The notes under the pieces: model-generated
The model's database searches: none
What the model saw: only the letters and a program-made list of their open reading frames with translations
Told to the model about the DNA's origin: nothing
Translations under genes and position numbers: made by a program
NCBI RefSeq assembly: GCF_002775205.1
Contig: NC_036457.1
Span: 10,144,996 to 10,208,995 of the forward strand
Length of the DNA: 64,000 nucleotides
Source: Xiphophorus maculatus
Taxonomy: Eukaryota; Chordata; Actinopteri; Cyprinodontiformes; Poeciliidae
Reading direction: 5' to 3'
Shown: positions 10,881 to 20,733 of the stretch, piece by piece
Layout of the letters: every line of letters starts with the position of its first letter
Position numbering within the stretch: the stretch's first letter is position 1

Positions 10881-11777
10881 ATGAGGGACAGACTAAGCCA
10901 ACTGCAGGAAATGCCCACCGGCAGTGATGAGTCGGTGGACTATCAAGAATCCACCTTTTCTGACTCCTTCAGTAACGTCGACCTGGAAGACGAGCTGCCT
11001 CATCAGGCGGTTGTGTTTGACAACAGCCCTGCTCTCAATAATGTCTTTTCTCAATCCCAGGATATACATAGAGAGATACAGCTTATCCGACTTGAGGTTA
11101 AAAGGCTCCGTGAGCAGAACTCTCGCATGCTCCAGGGAAACACTACCATGAGCACAATTAAAAAAGACTCCAATGCTATAGGAGCAGACATAAAGAAGAG
11201 GGCTGAGGGTATTCTAGATTGCCTGCACAAAATGGATGGAACAGCTCACAAGTTAGAGGAAGAGCATGGTGAAAATTCTGCAATCACACGGATCGCCAGA
11301 ACCCAGTATGCTTGCCTCAGCAATGGCTTTCGAGACGCAATGTTTGACTATAACGAGGCCGAGATGACCCATCGAGAGAACTGCAAAGCCCAGATCATGA
11401 GGCAGATGGAGATAGTGGGGCGCGATGTATCAGGCGAAGATGTGGAGGAGATGATTGAGAAGGGCCAGTGGAACATCTTTACTGACAATGTCGTGAGCGA
11501 AGGCAAAACGGCCCGATCGGCTCTCTTCCAGATTGAGAAGCGCCATCAAGAGCTCGTAGATCTGGAGAACCGAATCAAGGGAATCCATGAGATATTCCTG
11601 GACATTGCCCTGCTGGTGGAGGAGCAGGGCCCAATGATGGACTATGTCCAAACGAATGTTCAAAAAACCGATGCAGGCCTACAAGACGCCATTGTCAAGC
11701 TTAAACTAGCTAAAAAGCACGACAACAATAACCCGTTTAAGAAAATGTTTTGCAGTTGCTTCCCATGCTACAAGTAA
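10881..11777 (+). CDS. stx11: stx11, syntaxin-11
   Basis: A Qa-SNARE-related protein that drives late fusion steps of secretory lysosomes; in mammals its loss impairs killing by cytotoxic lymphocytes. The 298-residue frame is complete in one exon, as in mammals (human 287 residues). The start MRDRLSQL aligns with human MKDRLAEL. The N-terminal three-helix (Habc) region covers about residues 55-170, with the conserved patch TRIARTQYACLSNGF and an NYEAEM-like segment (YNEAEMTHRENCK). The SNARE motif is at about 205-267 (IEKRHQELVDLENRI, IFLDIALLVEEQG), with the central-layer Gln near 249. There is no transmembrane helix. The protein ends KKMFCSCFPCYK, three cysteines that could be palmitoylated, as in the cysteine-rich tail of mammalian syntaxin-11. 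Fish carry more than one stx11 gene; the utrn neighbour suggests which copy, but I do not assign a or b. Confidence 0.95.
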   Translation: MRDRLSQLQEMPTGSDESVDYQESTFSDSFSNVDLEDELPHQAVVFDNSPALNNVFSQSQDIHREIQLIRLEVKRLREQNSRMLQGNTTMSTIKKDSNAIGADIKKRAEGILDCLHKMDGTAHKLEEEHGENSAITRIARTQYACLSNGFRDAMFDYNEAEMTHRENCKAQIMRQMEIVGRDVSGEDVEEMIEKGQWNIFTDNVVSEGKTARSALFQIEKRHQELVDLENRIKGIHEIFLDIALLVEEQGPMMDYVQTNVQKTDAGLQDAIVKLKLAKKHDNNNPFKKMFCSCFPCYK

Positions 11778-12429
11778 TGACCAGAATCACATACAATGCA
11801 ATATCTTTGTTCAATACATTCCAATTATTATTGCAAAGCAATACATATCACTGTTGTTGAAGGACAAGAACTTTAAGGAGTTAAATGTAGTTCTGAAGGT
11901 AGAGCAATTAGCACAGTCATTTAGACTGACATATAATACATATACTCATGTAAAACTTGTTTCTAAATTAAATTAACAAGTATCTCAATTCCTGAAATGG
12001 ACTGGTGAATTGCTTAGGATGCCCAATTGCTGCCATGACCCTGAGAGTGATTGTATATATATGTTTATGTAGAAAGTGTCTGTATGGTTCTCAATTCATT
12101 ATTTTATGAATGGGGTGTGATGAAAATTGTTTTAAATTATTGTTGATGTAGTTATTGCCATTGAGACCTTACTGGTCCCAAACTTTACTGGGAAAGCTTA
12201 GGTAGAATGAAGTGCCTTTGTAAACCTACTTGTTTACAAGCAAAATATGTTTAAAATATGTTGACAGAAGTGTAAACAAGACTGCCTCTCAAGTTTGTGC
12301 AATTCAGCTGTCCTTGATTCATTTTAGATGTTTTATGCATTGTGAATTTTAAGTCATTATTCATTATAAACAACAAGCAACTTTTAATGTGTAATTGGTC
12401 AGATTTGACGTTTTATGGCTGCAACAGAA

Positions 12430-12435
12430 AATAAA
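12430..12435 (+). terminator. stx11: Probable stx11 poly(A) signal
   Basis: An AATAAA about 650 bases after the stx11 stop, followed within 40 bases by a GT/T-rich stretch suited to cleavage and polyadenylation. Other less well placed signals may be used. Confidence 0.5.
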
Positions 12436-13290
12436 TGTTTATGGTGCAATCACATTGTTTAACAAAATGTTTTTATTACTTTTTTGTATCTTTCCTCCCT
12501 TTTTTTCATAATGTGGTTTCTTGTATAGAGTATTAATGTAGCAAAGCTACCTAACCAGTTCATGTAGCTTTAGAAATCCCTAGAAATCTGAATGTTATTC
12601 ATGCATAACACTATCTAACAAAGACCTTGCAGAAGGATTTTATCATGACATTACTTTTAGCTAAAATATTTTTTTATCCCATCATGTCTGAGATTGCTAT
12701 TATCCTGATGTTCTTTATAATGTGATAAATATTTAGGTGGATATCAAAATGTGCCAAATGATACCCTTTCCTGTACCTCAAGAAAACATCTTGTGTCTCC
12801 CTGAAGGGACTTCTTTTGGGCTGGGTCAAGGAGATGTTAAGCAGAGAATCCCTGTCCACTGAGCTGTGTAAGGGGAAGTTCAGAGCTGAAGGTTCAGGAG
12901 ACTGGTTCACTTTAGATATAGGCCAGAGATATCCAAAGTAAGTCAGTCCTTTACATTTGAAATATGTTCTTCACTTGATGCAATGCGGAGGAGCTAATTC
13001 TGTCATGTGTTGTTGGTTGATTATGGATCCAAATGCAGAACAGTGGAGAGGTGGAGCAAAAGATAAAAAGGTATTTAATGAAAAACATGAGCAATGAAAA
13101 GCATACAAAAAATCCATAGGGAGCAGAGCAGAATGCAAATAAAATCAACAATAACTATTTAGCACAAGGCAATATGAAGGATACAGAGAGGAAAGGGAAT
13201 TTCAGACTTCCCAGTGTCCATGTGCAATTCTAAGATGGACATGGTTAGGGTTTTTATAATATGAGCTTAGGAGATACTTTGTTTTTCAAG

Positions 13291-13291
<1 letters not shown>

Positions 13292-13369
<78 letters not shown>
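13292..13369. repeat. (AT)n microsatellite
   Basis: About 39 uninterrupted AT units, likely polymorphic. The assembled length of such arrays is often unreliable. Confidence 0.95.
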
Positions 13370-13371
<2 letters not shown>

Positions 13372-13763
13372 TCTATTACATCCTCTAATTTTGAATCTAA
13401 GCAAAAGAATAGGGCTTAAAACATTTAATAAATTAACAAGTTGGCAAGAAATGAAACAGGACGAATAAACTCATGTTAATGATGTCTTTCTATATACTTT
13501 AAATCTAAACTAAAATAAAGCATCTTGTCAAATTGAACAAATTGAAACAATTGAAGAACAAATTGAAGCTGTCCTCAAAAAAACAACTTTTTTTTTTTTA
13601 AAAAGTAGAGGAACAACAAAGTACTAATTGCGTTTTTCATTGATTGTCCTTAAACAGTCATGCTCCCTTGTGATCAATTACAAAAACCTAATTTAAATTT
13701 CTTGAAATTATATTAAGCAGTGTCACAATGTTCAGCTGTAAACATGTTTGGTCAGTGGCTTGT

Positions 13764-13799
13764 TTAGTTGCTTTACACAATGTAGTGTAAAGCAACTAA
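13764..13799. repeat. Perfect hairpin, 15-base arms and 6-base loop
   Basis: TTAGTTGCTTTACAC pairs exactly with GTGTAAAGCAACTAA across the loop AATGTA. It is not followed by a T-run and I have no evidence that it is transcribed; it may be a relic of a small inverted-repeat element. Confidence 0.85.
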
Positions 13800-14769
13800 C
13801 ATGACATTCTCCAAGAGTGATTCACTAACTACATTCGCCAGGAAGTTGATGTCAGGACAGCAGGTGCGTCCCTCAGGTTTTCAAGAACCGGAGGCATATG
13901 TAATACACGTGTGTGATGTCTTTAGAAGCAGAGGCCAGCTAAGCTTTTCTAGAACTGAAGGCTTGTATAACTCCTTGCGTGATGTCTTTTGTAAAAGTAG
14001 TGGCTGATCTGAAAGTAGCTTGCAAGCGATGAAGACAATATAAAAGGTACGTTTAGAATCGTCTTCTAGAAACTTTGCCTTGCTAATTATAGGCAGTAGC
14101 TTCTCATATGCAAATTTTCTTTTGTTCAGGCTTTATTGAAGGAACTTCTATGCCTCCCAGTTGACTCTTCATCAAATTTTACATGGTCTATGGCTATGTC
14201 AAGAGTATTTAGGAATTATAATTGGTTTAATTATTTGCGTTCTGTTTAAAAATGAATCTGTTTTACTACTTTATTCACTTTTTTCATTAGGCCTATGCAT
14301 TGAAATCTGATCCCTGTACAGGTCACTCTATGTGCCTGATCTGTAGAACTACTCTTTAGAACAGTGGTTCTTAACCTGGGTTCGATCGAACCCCAGGTGT
14401 TCGATGAGTCGGTCTCAGGGGTTCGGCGGAGCCTCTGCCGCGGAGGTAAAGACACACTTGTGTAAAGTCATGATGACACGCAGCTCCCGCTTGGCCATCA
14501 CTGGCTGCTGAGGATCGTGTTACATTGCTCGGCCAATCAGTGCTGCGGGGAATTTAGTGCGCGAAGTATCAGCGGCTGTCGTGGTTGTACGTCGCGTGGT
14601 TTCTTTCTTAATATTTTAATCCATACTAAATATGTCGAGCAAAAAAAAGAAGAAAATGAACAGATTTGGCTATGAAGATGCACTTGCCAAGGTGAAGCCA
14701 CGCCTCTCTGAACTGGTCTCCCAAAAACATCAGAAGTCACACTGATTTACAGGTATGTAATTTGTGCAA

Positions 14770-14987
14770 TACTTTATTCTGGCCCCCAAAAAGTATTTTG
14801 TGGTTTCAAAATGACAAAAAACAAACTAAATTTAAAATAAAAAAAAATGAAGTTATTAAAAAAATTGTCATTCTTTGAAAAAAAAATCCAAATTTATTTT
14901 TAAATTAGTAAAATAGTAAAAAAAAATATTTGGGGGGCTGAAATTCTTTTATGGGGCCAAAATATTTTTGGGGGCCAGAATAAAGTA
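14770..14987. mobile_element. Palindromic MITE nested in the hAT element
   Basis: The left end TACTTTATTCTGGCCCCCAA (from 14,770) and the right end TGGGGGCCAGAATAAAGTA (to 14,987) are inverted copies about 29 bases long with one inserted base. The outermost TA on each side fits a TA target duplication, suggesting a Tc1/mariner-type MITE. No coding capacity. Confidence 0.75.
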
Positions 14988-15022
14988 ACACTGTAACTTG
15001 CTGTTACTTGAATTTGGAAAAA

Positions 15023-15030
<8 letters not shown>

Positions 15031-15087
<57 letters not shown>
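15031..15087. repeat. (AT)n microsatellite inside the hAT element
   Basis: About 28 AT units preceded by a run of A. It lies inside the hAT copy, so it expanded after or at the time of that insertion. Confidence 0.93.
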
Positions 15088-15090
<3 letters not shown>

Positions 15091-15165
15091 CACTAAAGAA
15101 GGGTTCGGTGAATGCGCATATGAAACTGATGGGTTCGGTACCTCAAAAAAGGTTAAGAACCACTG

Positions 15166-16109
15166 GTTTAGAATGTCCAAATTACATGATTGGGGCCTGC
15201 CCATAGCAATGCATAAGGAGAGCAGTGATTGACTTGCGAAAGGCACACTTTAAGGCACACTTTGGCCCGGTTAAATTTCTTCAGGAATTTTCTAGTTTCT
15301 AATTGTAGCTTAGCTTCTTTTTTAATGATTCATAAAAAAAATCATTTAGATATACAGGGGTGAAGAGTACGAGCTATTTTCTTTACGGAACAGAGTGGAC
15401 GAAACGACCGACAACGTGTGGGTAGGAGTGGTCAAAGTTGGGGGTTTTTCACACTTCAAAACGTGATGTGGAGCGTCATTTTTAATAGAGGAGCATGGAC
15501 TTCTAGAATGCGAGCACAGAAGGCTGGAATAGGCAAACCAGGTCTAGAATCTTCGAGACTGAGAATATTAATTTCTAACTTTCGTGAATCTCTAACTCAA
15601 TTTTGCGCCTCCGTCTTGTTTGCGTTGCGATTTTACGTGGTTTATAATTAAAATAGGACACTGTTTATATTAAACGAAGCAAAGTTATGACTGGTGTTCG
15701 CTCGTCAAAGTACCGGGTTGAAACTTTTGCTTTCAGTTAACCCCATGCTAACGTCATTAGCAGCGTTCTTTCGTAGAATGTCAACAATTACCAGCAATGC
15801 GTGTATTATTCGGACATGACGAAATTATTTTGAATTTTGAAGCATTTCATTGTATCCCACTATTGTAATGAACGAGATAGCTTACTGATGTAGGTGTTTT
15901 TGTTGTAGGTACTGGCTGCATAACACTCAGATTAGCTTTCTGCTAGCTGCTAGTACCCGGCGAAATAGATGCATTGTCGTGATGCATTATGTGTACGTTG
16001 ATAATATAAAAACACAAGCCACAAAGTAAACAATCAAAAGAAAAAATGAGTTGAAAACACTGACAGTTTTTCTTTTATGAAAGCATCGTTTCGGGATCAA
16101 TGTGAACGT
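15166..16109. other. Intergenic region upstream of tRNA-Leu; no gene seen
   Basis: No supported gene. The sequence around 15,370-15,720 is richer in CpG than its neighbours, and the 77-codon frame at 15,418-15,651 has no recognisable domain. Confidence 0.5.
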
Positions 16110-16192
16110 ACCAGGATGGCCGAGTGGTTAAGGCGTTGGACTTAAGATCCAATGGACATATGTCCGCGTGGGTTCGAACCCCACTCCTGGTA
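16110..16192 (+). tRNA. tRNA-Leu, anticodon TAA (UAA)
   Basis: An 83-base class II tRNA gene. The acceptor arms ACCAGGA and TCCTGGT pair, followed by discriminator A at 16,192. The anticodon stem TTGGA/TCCAA encloses the loop CTTAAGA with anticodon TAA. It has the long variable arm expected of tRNA-Leu and a T arm with GTTCGAACC. The internal pol III promoter is intact: A box TGGCCGAGTGG (16,117-16,127) and B box GGTTCGAACCC (16,171-16,181). From memory it equals the canonical vertebrate tRNA-Leu(UAA). There is no intron. Confidence 0.97.
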
Positions 16193-16199
16193 GCATGCA

Positions 16200-16203
16200 T
16201 TTT
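16200..16203 (+). terminator. RNA polymerase III terminator of tRNA-Leu
   Basis: A TTTT run beginning 8 bases after the mature 3' end, the usual pol III stop. Confidence 0.75.
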
Positions 16204-18050
16204 GTTGACGATTCAATAAAAATTCCCGTTTGACTTTCTTTAGAAGCAAACGCATTTCTCACGCATATTTCAACGGCAACATGGATAACTTTGAACGCGG
16301 GGCACAGCAGAAGGAGAAAGGGAAAAGGCGCCTCTTTAAAAAAAAAAGAAAAAAAAAGAATTATAAGTCTTTCTTTTGTCTTATTAAGCAAATACCCGTA
16401 TGAAAATTTAAAAGTAATTGTTTTATTGTTTAGACCATTACCATTTATTAAGTAATGGTCTAAATCAACAGAAAACGGAAATCATATACTTTTTATGATT
16501 TTTATTATTATATTACAACATTTGTGAGTTTGATGGAATGCAACATGATAGTAAACTAACGTCTTTATTATTTTAAATTATACCTCCAATATAATATGCA
16601 TGGATGTCCTTTCACCCCCTTTTTGTGCCTGTTGTGTTTTTAAAGTATTAACCTACTTATTCTTTGGAATCCATATGTTTTAGGTGGTGCGCCATTTAGA
16701 CAGAAGAGGGCGCTCTAAGACCTTGTTGTGGTTGAGGGCTGGACCTGCTGGAAGCCTACACTCAGATGCATACCCCTGTAATTAGACTGGCAGCGGCGGG
16801 GCAAATTTGGAAAATAGTGATGGATGAACAACAGGAAGGTTTTACTTACAAATAGCTGCTGCACAACTCTCATCAACGCTCATGAGTCATTCATACAAAG
16901 AGGGGTTTATGGACTAATATCACATAGTGACCACAAACATCACATCTAAATATTATTAGATTATTTGGAAATATGTCTTTAAACTCGTCAGTGGGCATTC
17001 ACACTTGTGTGTCTTTGCGTTCCTTGCTGAGAAAATATGTTGTCACTTGACAGGTTTTGGAGGTTCACAAGTGTGCTTATTTGTGAATGGGCTTCTGCTT
17101 TGAGCTGAGTGATGGAGCAACCACAAAGGAGCCATGACAATTAAAGAGGGAGGGAGAAGAATCAACATCACTGCTCATAAATTTCTTCCACACTTTATTA
17201 TTTGGTCCACAGGTTTTCCAATGGACTAGTAATGAGGTCATGTCTTTAAAACATTATGTTTTGCAATTGTATAAATGTCTAGGGAAATGTTCTTATTTCC
17301 TAGTTTATTGTTTGCTGTCCAGATGTTTTGTTTGACTCCTAAATTTAAATTAAGTATAATTTTGAATAAAGCTGGTGAATTACATTTTAATAGTATTTGT
17401 AGTAAGTGTTATGAATGCATTCAAAACATTCTTTTAAAATGATCAATAATTACAATAAGTTATTTGGTGAAAAAATGTGTTAAACCTTTTATGTGTAATT
17501 ATTCGTCTATTATCTACCTTATGATTGGATAACACATGGACATCCAGCATTTCCAGGACTTGTTATGAGCTGTAGGCCCAAACAAAGAAATACTGGTGGA
17601 ATGCTGGTAATCTTTTCAGGAGCCACAATTTTGAAGGACTTTGTTTGCACCCTATTTCTACTTTTTTAGGTTTCTGTGTCAAGGAAAACTTTATGTACTC
17701 AGCTCTAAAAAGTCACACTCTACATTAAAAATAATACAATAATTTAGGAGAAATTGTTTTCAGTTGATTTATTTTCTGGACGTATATATATATATATATA
17801 TCATATCATTAATTTTGTATTTTGCAAATAACTAAAATATGTATTTATTCAGTGGACAAAATTAAAATAGTTTTTGTTTTAAATTTTTCTAAAAAAAAAA
17901 CAAAACATAATTGTATACAATTATTTATTTATTTATTATTTAGTTATGCATTTGTTGAATGAACCGGTTCCGTATTGACATATGACTTTTAGTTTAAATA
18001 GTGTTTTTTCTAATAAAGGGGATTTCTGGTGGGAGTCGCCTGTTTGGGTG
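16204..18050. other. Intergenic region between tRNA-Leu and utrn; no gene seen
   Basis: AT-rich DNA with short AT runs (for example 17,785-17,805) and no recognisable coding exon or complete transposon. Confidence 0.55.
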
Positions 18051-18175
18051 GTGTTACGTCACGTGACGGTCACCGCGCCATGTTTCCATCTCCCAGTCAG
18101 GAAAACTTTTACAGGCAAGGGAACAGCCAGAGGCGGTTGTTAAAAGAGGCACGTTACATAAATACTTCCGGTTAA
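18051..18175 (+). promoter_or_regulatory. utrn: Candidate utrn A-type promoter elements: CRE/CLEAR-like palindrome and N-box (ETS) site
   Basis: Within 125 bases upstream of the utrn first exon are GTCACGTGAC (18,058-18,067), a perfect palindrome identical to the consensus E-box/CLEAR motif bound by USF or TFE/MITF factors; an overlapping CRE-like TTACGTCA (18,054-18,061); and TTCCGG in ACTTCCGG (18,166-18,171), an ETS site. In mammals the utrophin A promoter is driven at synapses through a TTCCGG N-box bound by GABP. The motif matches are seen directly; their function here is inferred. Confidence 0.5.
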
Positions 18176-18499
18176 GTTCTTCAGCAATAAAGGTTTATTT
18201 CTATTTTCTTCTCCAAATGGGAGTTTATCTTCGATGCGATGCAGATCAGTACTAATTATCTGGTTGTCTTTCTAGAAGAATAAAACCCTGAACAAACACA
18301 ACAAATGGTCCGTAACAGTTTGTGCAAGTCAAACAACTAGTTGTTTTATTCTGATAGACGGATTCTTGCATTTCCGCTTCACGCAGGTAAGTGTGATTAA
18401 TTTTACACCAGCGAGCAATGGGGAGAAAGAGTCAAGAAAGCAACAGGAACAAAGTTGTAGGACCTGCACCGCCGTGTTCAGCTGTGAAATGCTGTAACC

Positions 18500-18831
18500 G
18501 ACTTTCAGTTTTCGGGACACAGCAAGCTGTGAACTACTAAGACAGCAACGGGGTTTTCCTCAGCATTAAACAGGAAGGAGGCGTCTCCTGAATCTTTTTA
18601 AGGGAGCATATCGTGGAGACTGGATGCTCTTCAGGAAGGTTCTCCTTACTTTATCTGAGCTTGGACTTGAGCTTTGACAAGGAAGGTGCTCTGTGCCTCG
18701 TAGAAAATGCCTTAGACTGTTTGGACTTTTGTTCTCGGAAACACCTTTGGCACATTAGGCCTTGTTTGTATACACATTTTAAAGTTGTTTAGAGGGAACG
18801 CGTTTCCTGACCCCTGTCACAGACGGTGGAG
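18500..18831 (+). other. utrn: utrn exon 1, non-coding (5' UTR)
   Basis: It ends GACGGTGGAG|GTGAGT at 18,831, a consensus donor, and no long frame reads through it. Its next acceptor is TCTCTCAG at 20,568. A non-coding exon 1 with the start codon in exon 2 is the arrangement of A-utrophin in mammals. The 5' limit is a guess. Confidence 0.55.
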
Positions 18832-19919
18832 GTGAGTTTGTTTCTTTTAAACATAGCAAAACACCTTAAAGAACACGGGGCAGGCGGGGTAGGTTAGATT
18901 AGCTTCATAAAACAAAACACTGAAGTGGTTTCACCTGGGGTCTTGACGTAGGTGTCGGTTTGCACGTTGCAGTTTAATTGAATTGGCTCAGTATTCGCTA
19001 CAGTCATGCCTTAGAGATGAAACATTAACTCCAACTAGGCCACTTCGACTCGTGTTTGTGTTGGACAGTTTGTCAGAGTAATAAAAAAGAAGACCTAAAT
19101 AAATGTACTTGGCGCAATTGTAACCCACTTCAACTTCAAATTCTCACACGCACTTCTAAATCATTATACAGTAACATTTTCAAGGAGTTCAGCTTATCTG
19201 ACAGATTGTGTCTCTGTTTTGCTTTGGTCGCCACAACTAACTCGGAGAGGAACTGAAATTTTAACACGCATGCAAAGATAGATAGTGCGCCTTTTCCTTG
19301 CTTATACAACTATTTTTGGGGTTTTACATCATGCTGTAAGAACTTTGACTCACCCTGCGACAGATTTGTAAATCTGCACAGAAGCTTCCCTCAAATGTTT
19401 TGGGAGTGGATTGAAACCCTTGTAAAGAACGAACCACAAAACATAATTGGCCTTTTTAAGAGTTATAAATGAGCGAATGAAGGCTTTTATTTCATATCCT
19501 GTTTGTAAATTTAAAACATCCACAAAGAATCACATGCTTAGTTGCATGTTAGCACATGACAACAAATTGCATAATAATGTCTCAGTATTGTGTCCATCAG
19601 CTCCTTGCCAGGGTCCAAAATCAACTCAGTAGAACTGTTAGATTAGACAAAACTGTGAATGGAGTTTATTGATGGCACATCAAAGCAAAGTGGTCACACA
19701 AAGCACAATTTGAACCATGATGGTAATTAACTAAACAAAACAAGATTCAACTTTGTGCATTCTTATTTATAGGTCAAAGGAGATTTTTTTTAATATTTAT
19801 TAACAAACATTCACTCATCAGATGGAATCAAAATGTAACCGTCTGTCGTTCATGCAAAAATACCATGTGTGGAATAAAACAAACACTTTGTAATGCTAAA
19901 CATCATCTATATGTGGAAA

Positions 19920-20460
19920 TATGGTGGTGATAGGATTGTACAGTGGGGAGGCTTTTCTTTAACATAAACAGAATAGCAGGTTAGGGTTGATTGAGTTGAT
20001 GGATGAAGCCAAACACGGGGTAATCCTGGGAGAAATCTCATCATTGGTTGTAAAACTGAGCCTGCTGCAGAAGTTCACTTCCCAACAGGACTGATCCTAA
20101 GCATAACACCGTGGAGTGGTTACCATTGAAGCATATTCATGTGTCAAAATTGCCCAGTCATGATTGAGACCTCGGGCGGGGGGGGGGAGTTAAGAATTTT
20201 AAAATCTGTAATTACAGACCTCCCCCTTTCAACCTGACAGATTCAAGCTTTTTTTGCAAAAGGAATGTCTACAAATTTTAGTCTTTAGATGTCCATAGCT
20301 GTGATTCTACAAAGTATCGACTTAAAGGGATGAAATACAAATGTGCATCACACATTTCAGAGTTTCATTTGAAAAAAATATACATGTATCCTTCCTTTTT
20401 CATATTTGTTTAATTCTTTCTGTTGGTCTTTTACATAGAATTCACTGAAATACACTCAAA
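19920..20460 (+). mobile_element. Tc1-like transposon remnant, 3' half, in utrn intron 1
   Basis: Diverged similarity to the second half of a common fish Tc1 transposase gene: GTGGGGAGGCTTTTCTT, GGTAATCCTGGGAGAAA, CATATTCATGTGTCAAAAT and CTACAAAGTATCGACTTAAA in the expected order, followed by a decayed right terminus. Many frame breaks and a G-run insertion make it inactive. Confidence 0.7.
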
Positions 20461-20568
20461 ATCACAGATGTAACATCATTGCAAAAGTTATTTTAAATAG
20501 AAGCAAAAGTTAAATATATCAGTCATATCTGAATACTTTTGTCTGAGACAATTTTTTTGTTCTCTCAG

Positions 20569-20733
20569 GGGCAGAAGAAGAGCTGTTCCACTGTTTCCAA
20601 AGTGGCCTTGAGGTGTACCACATAGTTTGATCTGTGCAAACGTTGGATTATTAATCTATAATGGCATTACAAGGAGACACTGCAGAAGGAGGAGTCAATG
20701 AAGAGTTTAATGAAATCATCAAGTGGCGATCAG
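20569..20733 (+). CDS. utrn: utrn exon 2 (5' UTR end and start codon; CDS from 20,661)
   Basis: Acceptor TCTCTCAG and donor GTATGT. Translation starts at 20,661 ([20 protein letters not shown]) and ends one base into the Asp codon shared with exon 3. [13 protein letters not shown] matches the NEFSDIIKSRSD of human A-utrophin, which fixes the start and isoform. Confidence 0.92.

Larger units (their letters stand above)
12440..14361. other. Intergenic region downstream of stx11
   Basis: No gene is recognised. It holds a long (AT)n array, a 15-base hairpin (13,764-13,799) and a loose tandem duplication around 13,870-14,010. About 13,000-13,250 (CAAATGCAGAACAGTGGAGAG and following) resembles an old dispersed fish repeat, but I cannot name it. 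Confidence 0.5.
14362..15165. mobile_element. Non-autonomous hAT (Charlie-like) DNA transposon
   Basis: The terminal inverted repeats CAGTGGTTCTTAACC (14,362-14,376) and GGTTAAGAACCACTG (15,151-15,165) are exact reverse complements of a type typical of hAT elements. The flanking 8 bases are CTTTAGAA on the left and GTTTAGAA on the right, an 8-base target duplication with one difference. The sub-terminal pair ..GGGTTCGATCGAACCCCAGG.. and GAAGGGTTCGGTGAATGCGC are known from fish hAT copies. A 37-codon frame (14,632-14,745), starting MSSKKKKKMNRFGYEDA, looks like the remains of a transposase N-terminus. There is no catalytic domain, so the copy is non-autonomous. Nested inside are a palindromic MITE and an (AT)n array. 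Confidence 0.9.

Noticed and set aside
15004..15246. Frames with long Tyr-Ile repeats on both strands
   Set aside because: Produced by the (AT)n microsatellite inside the hAT element.
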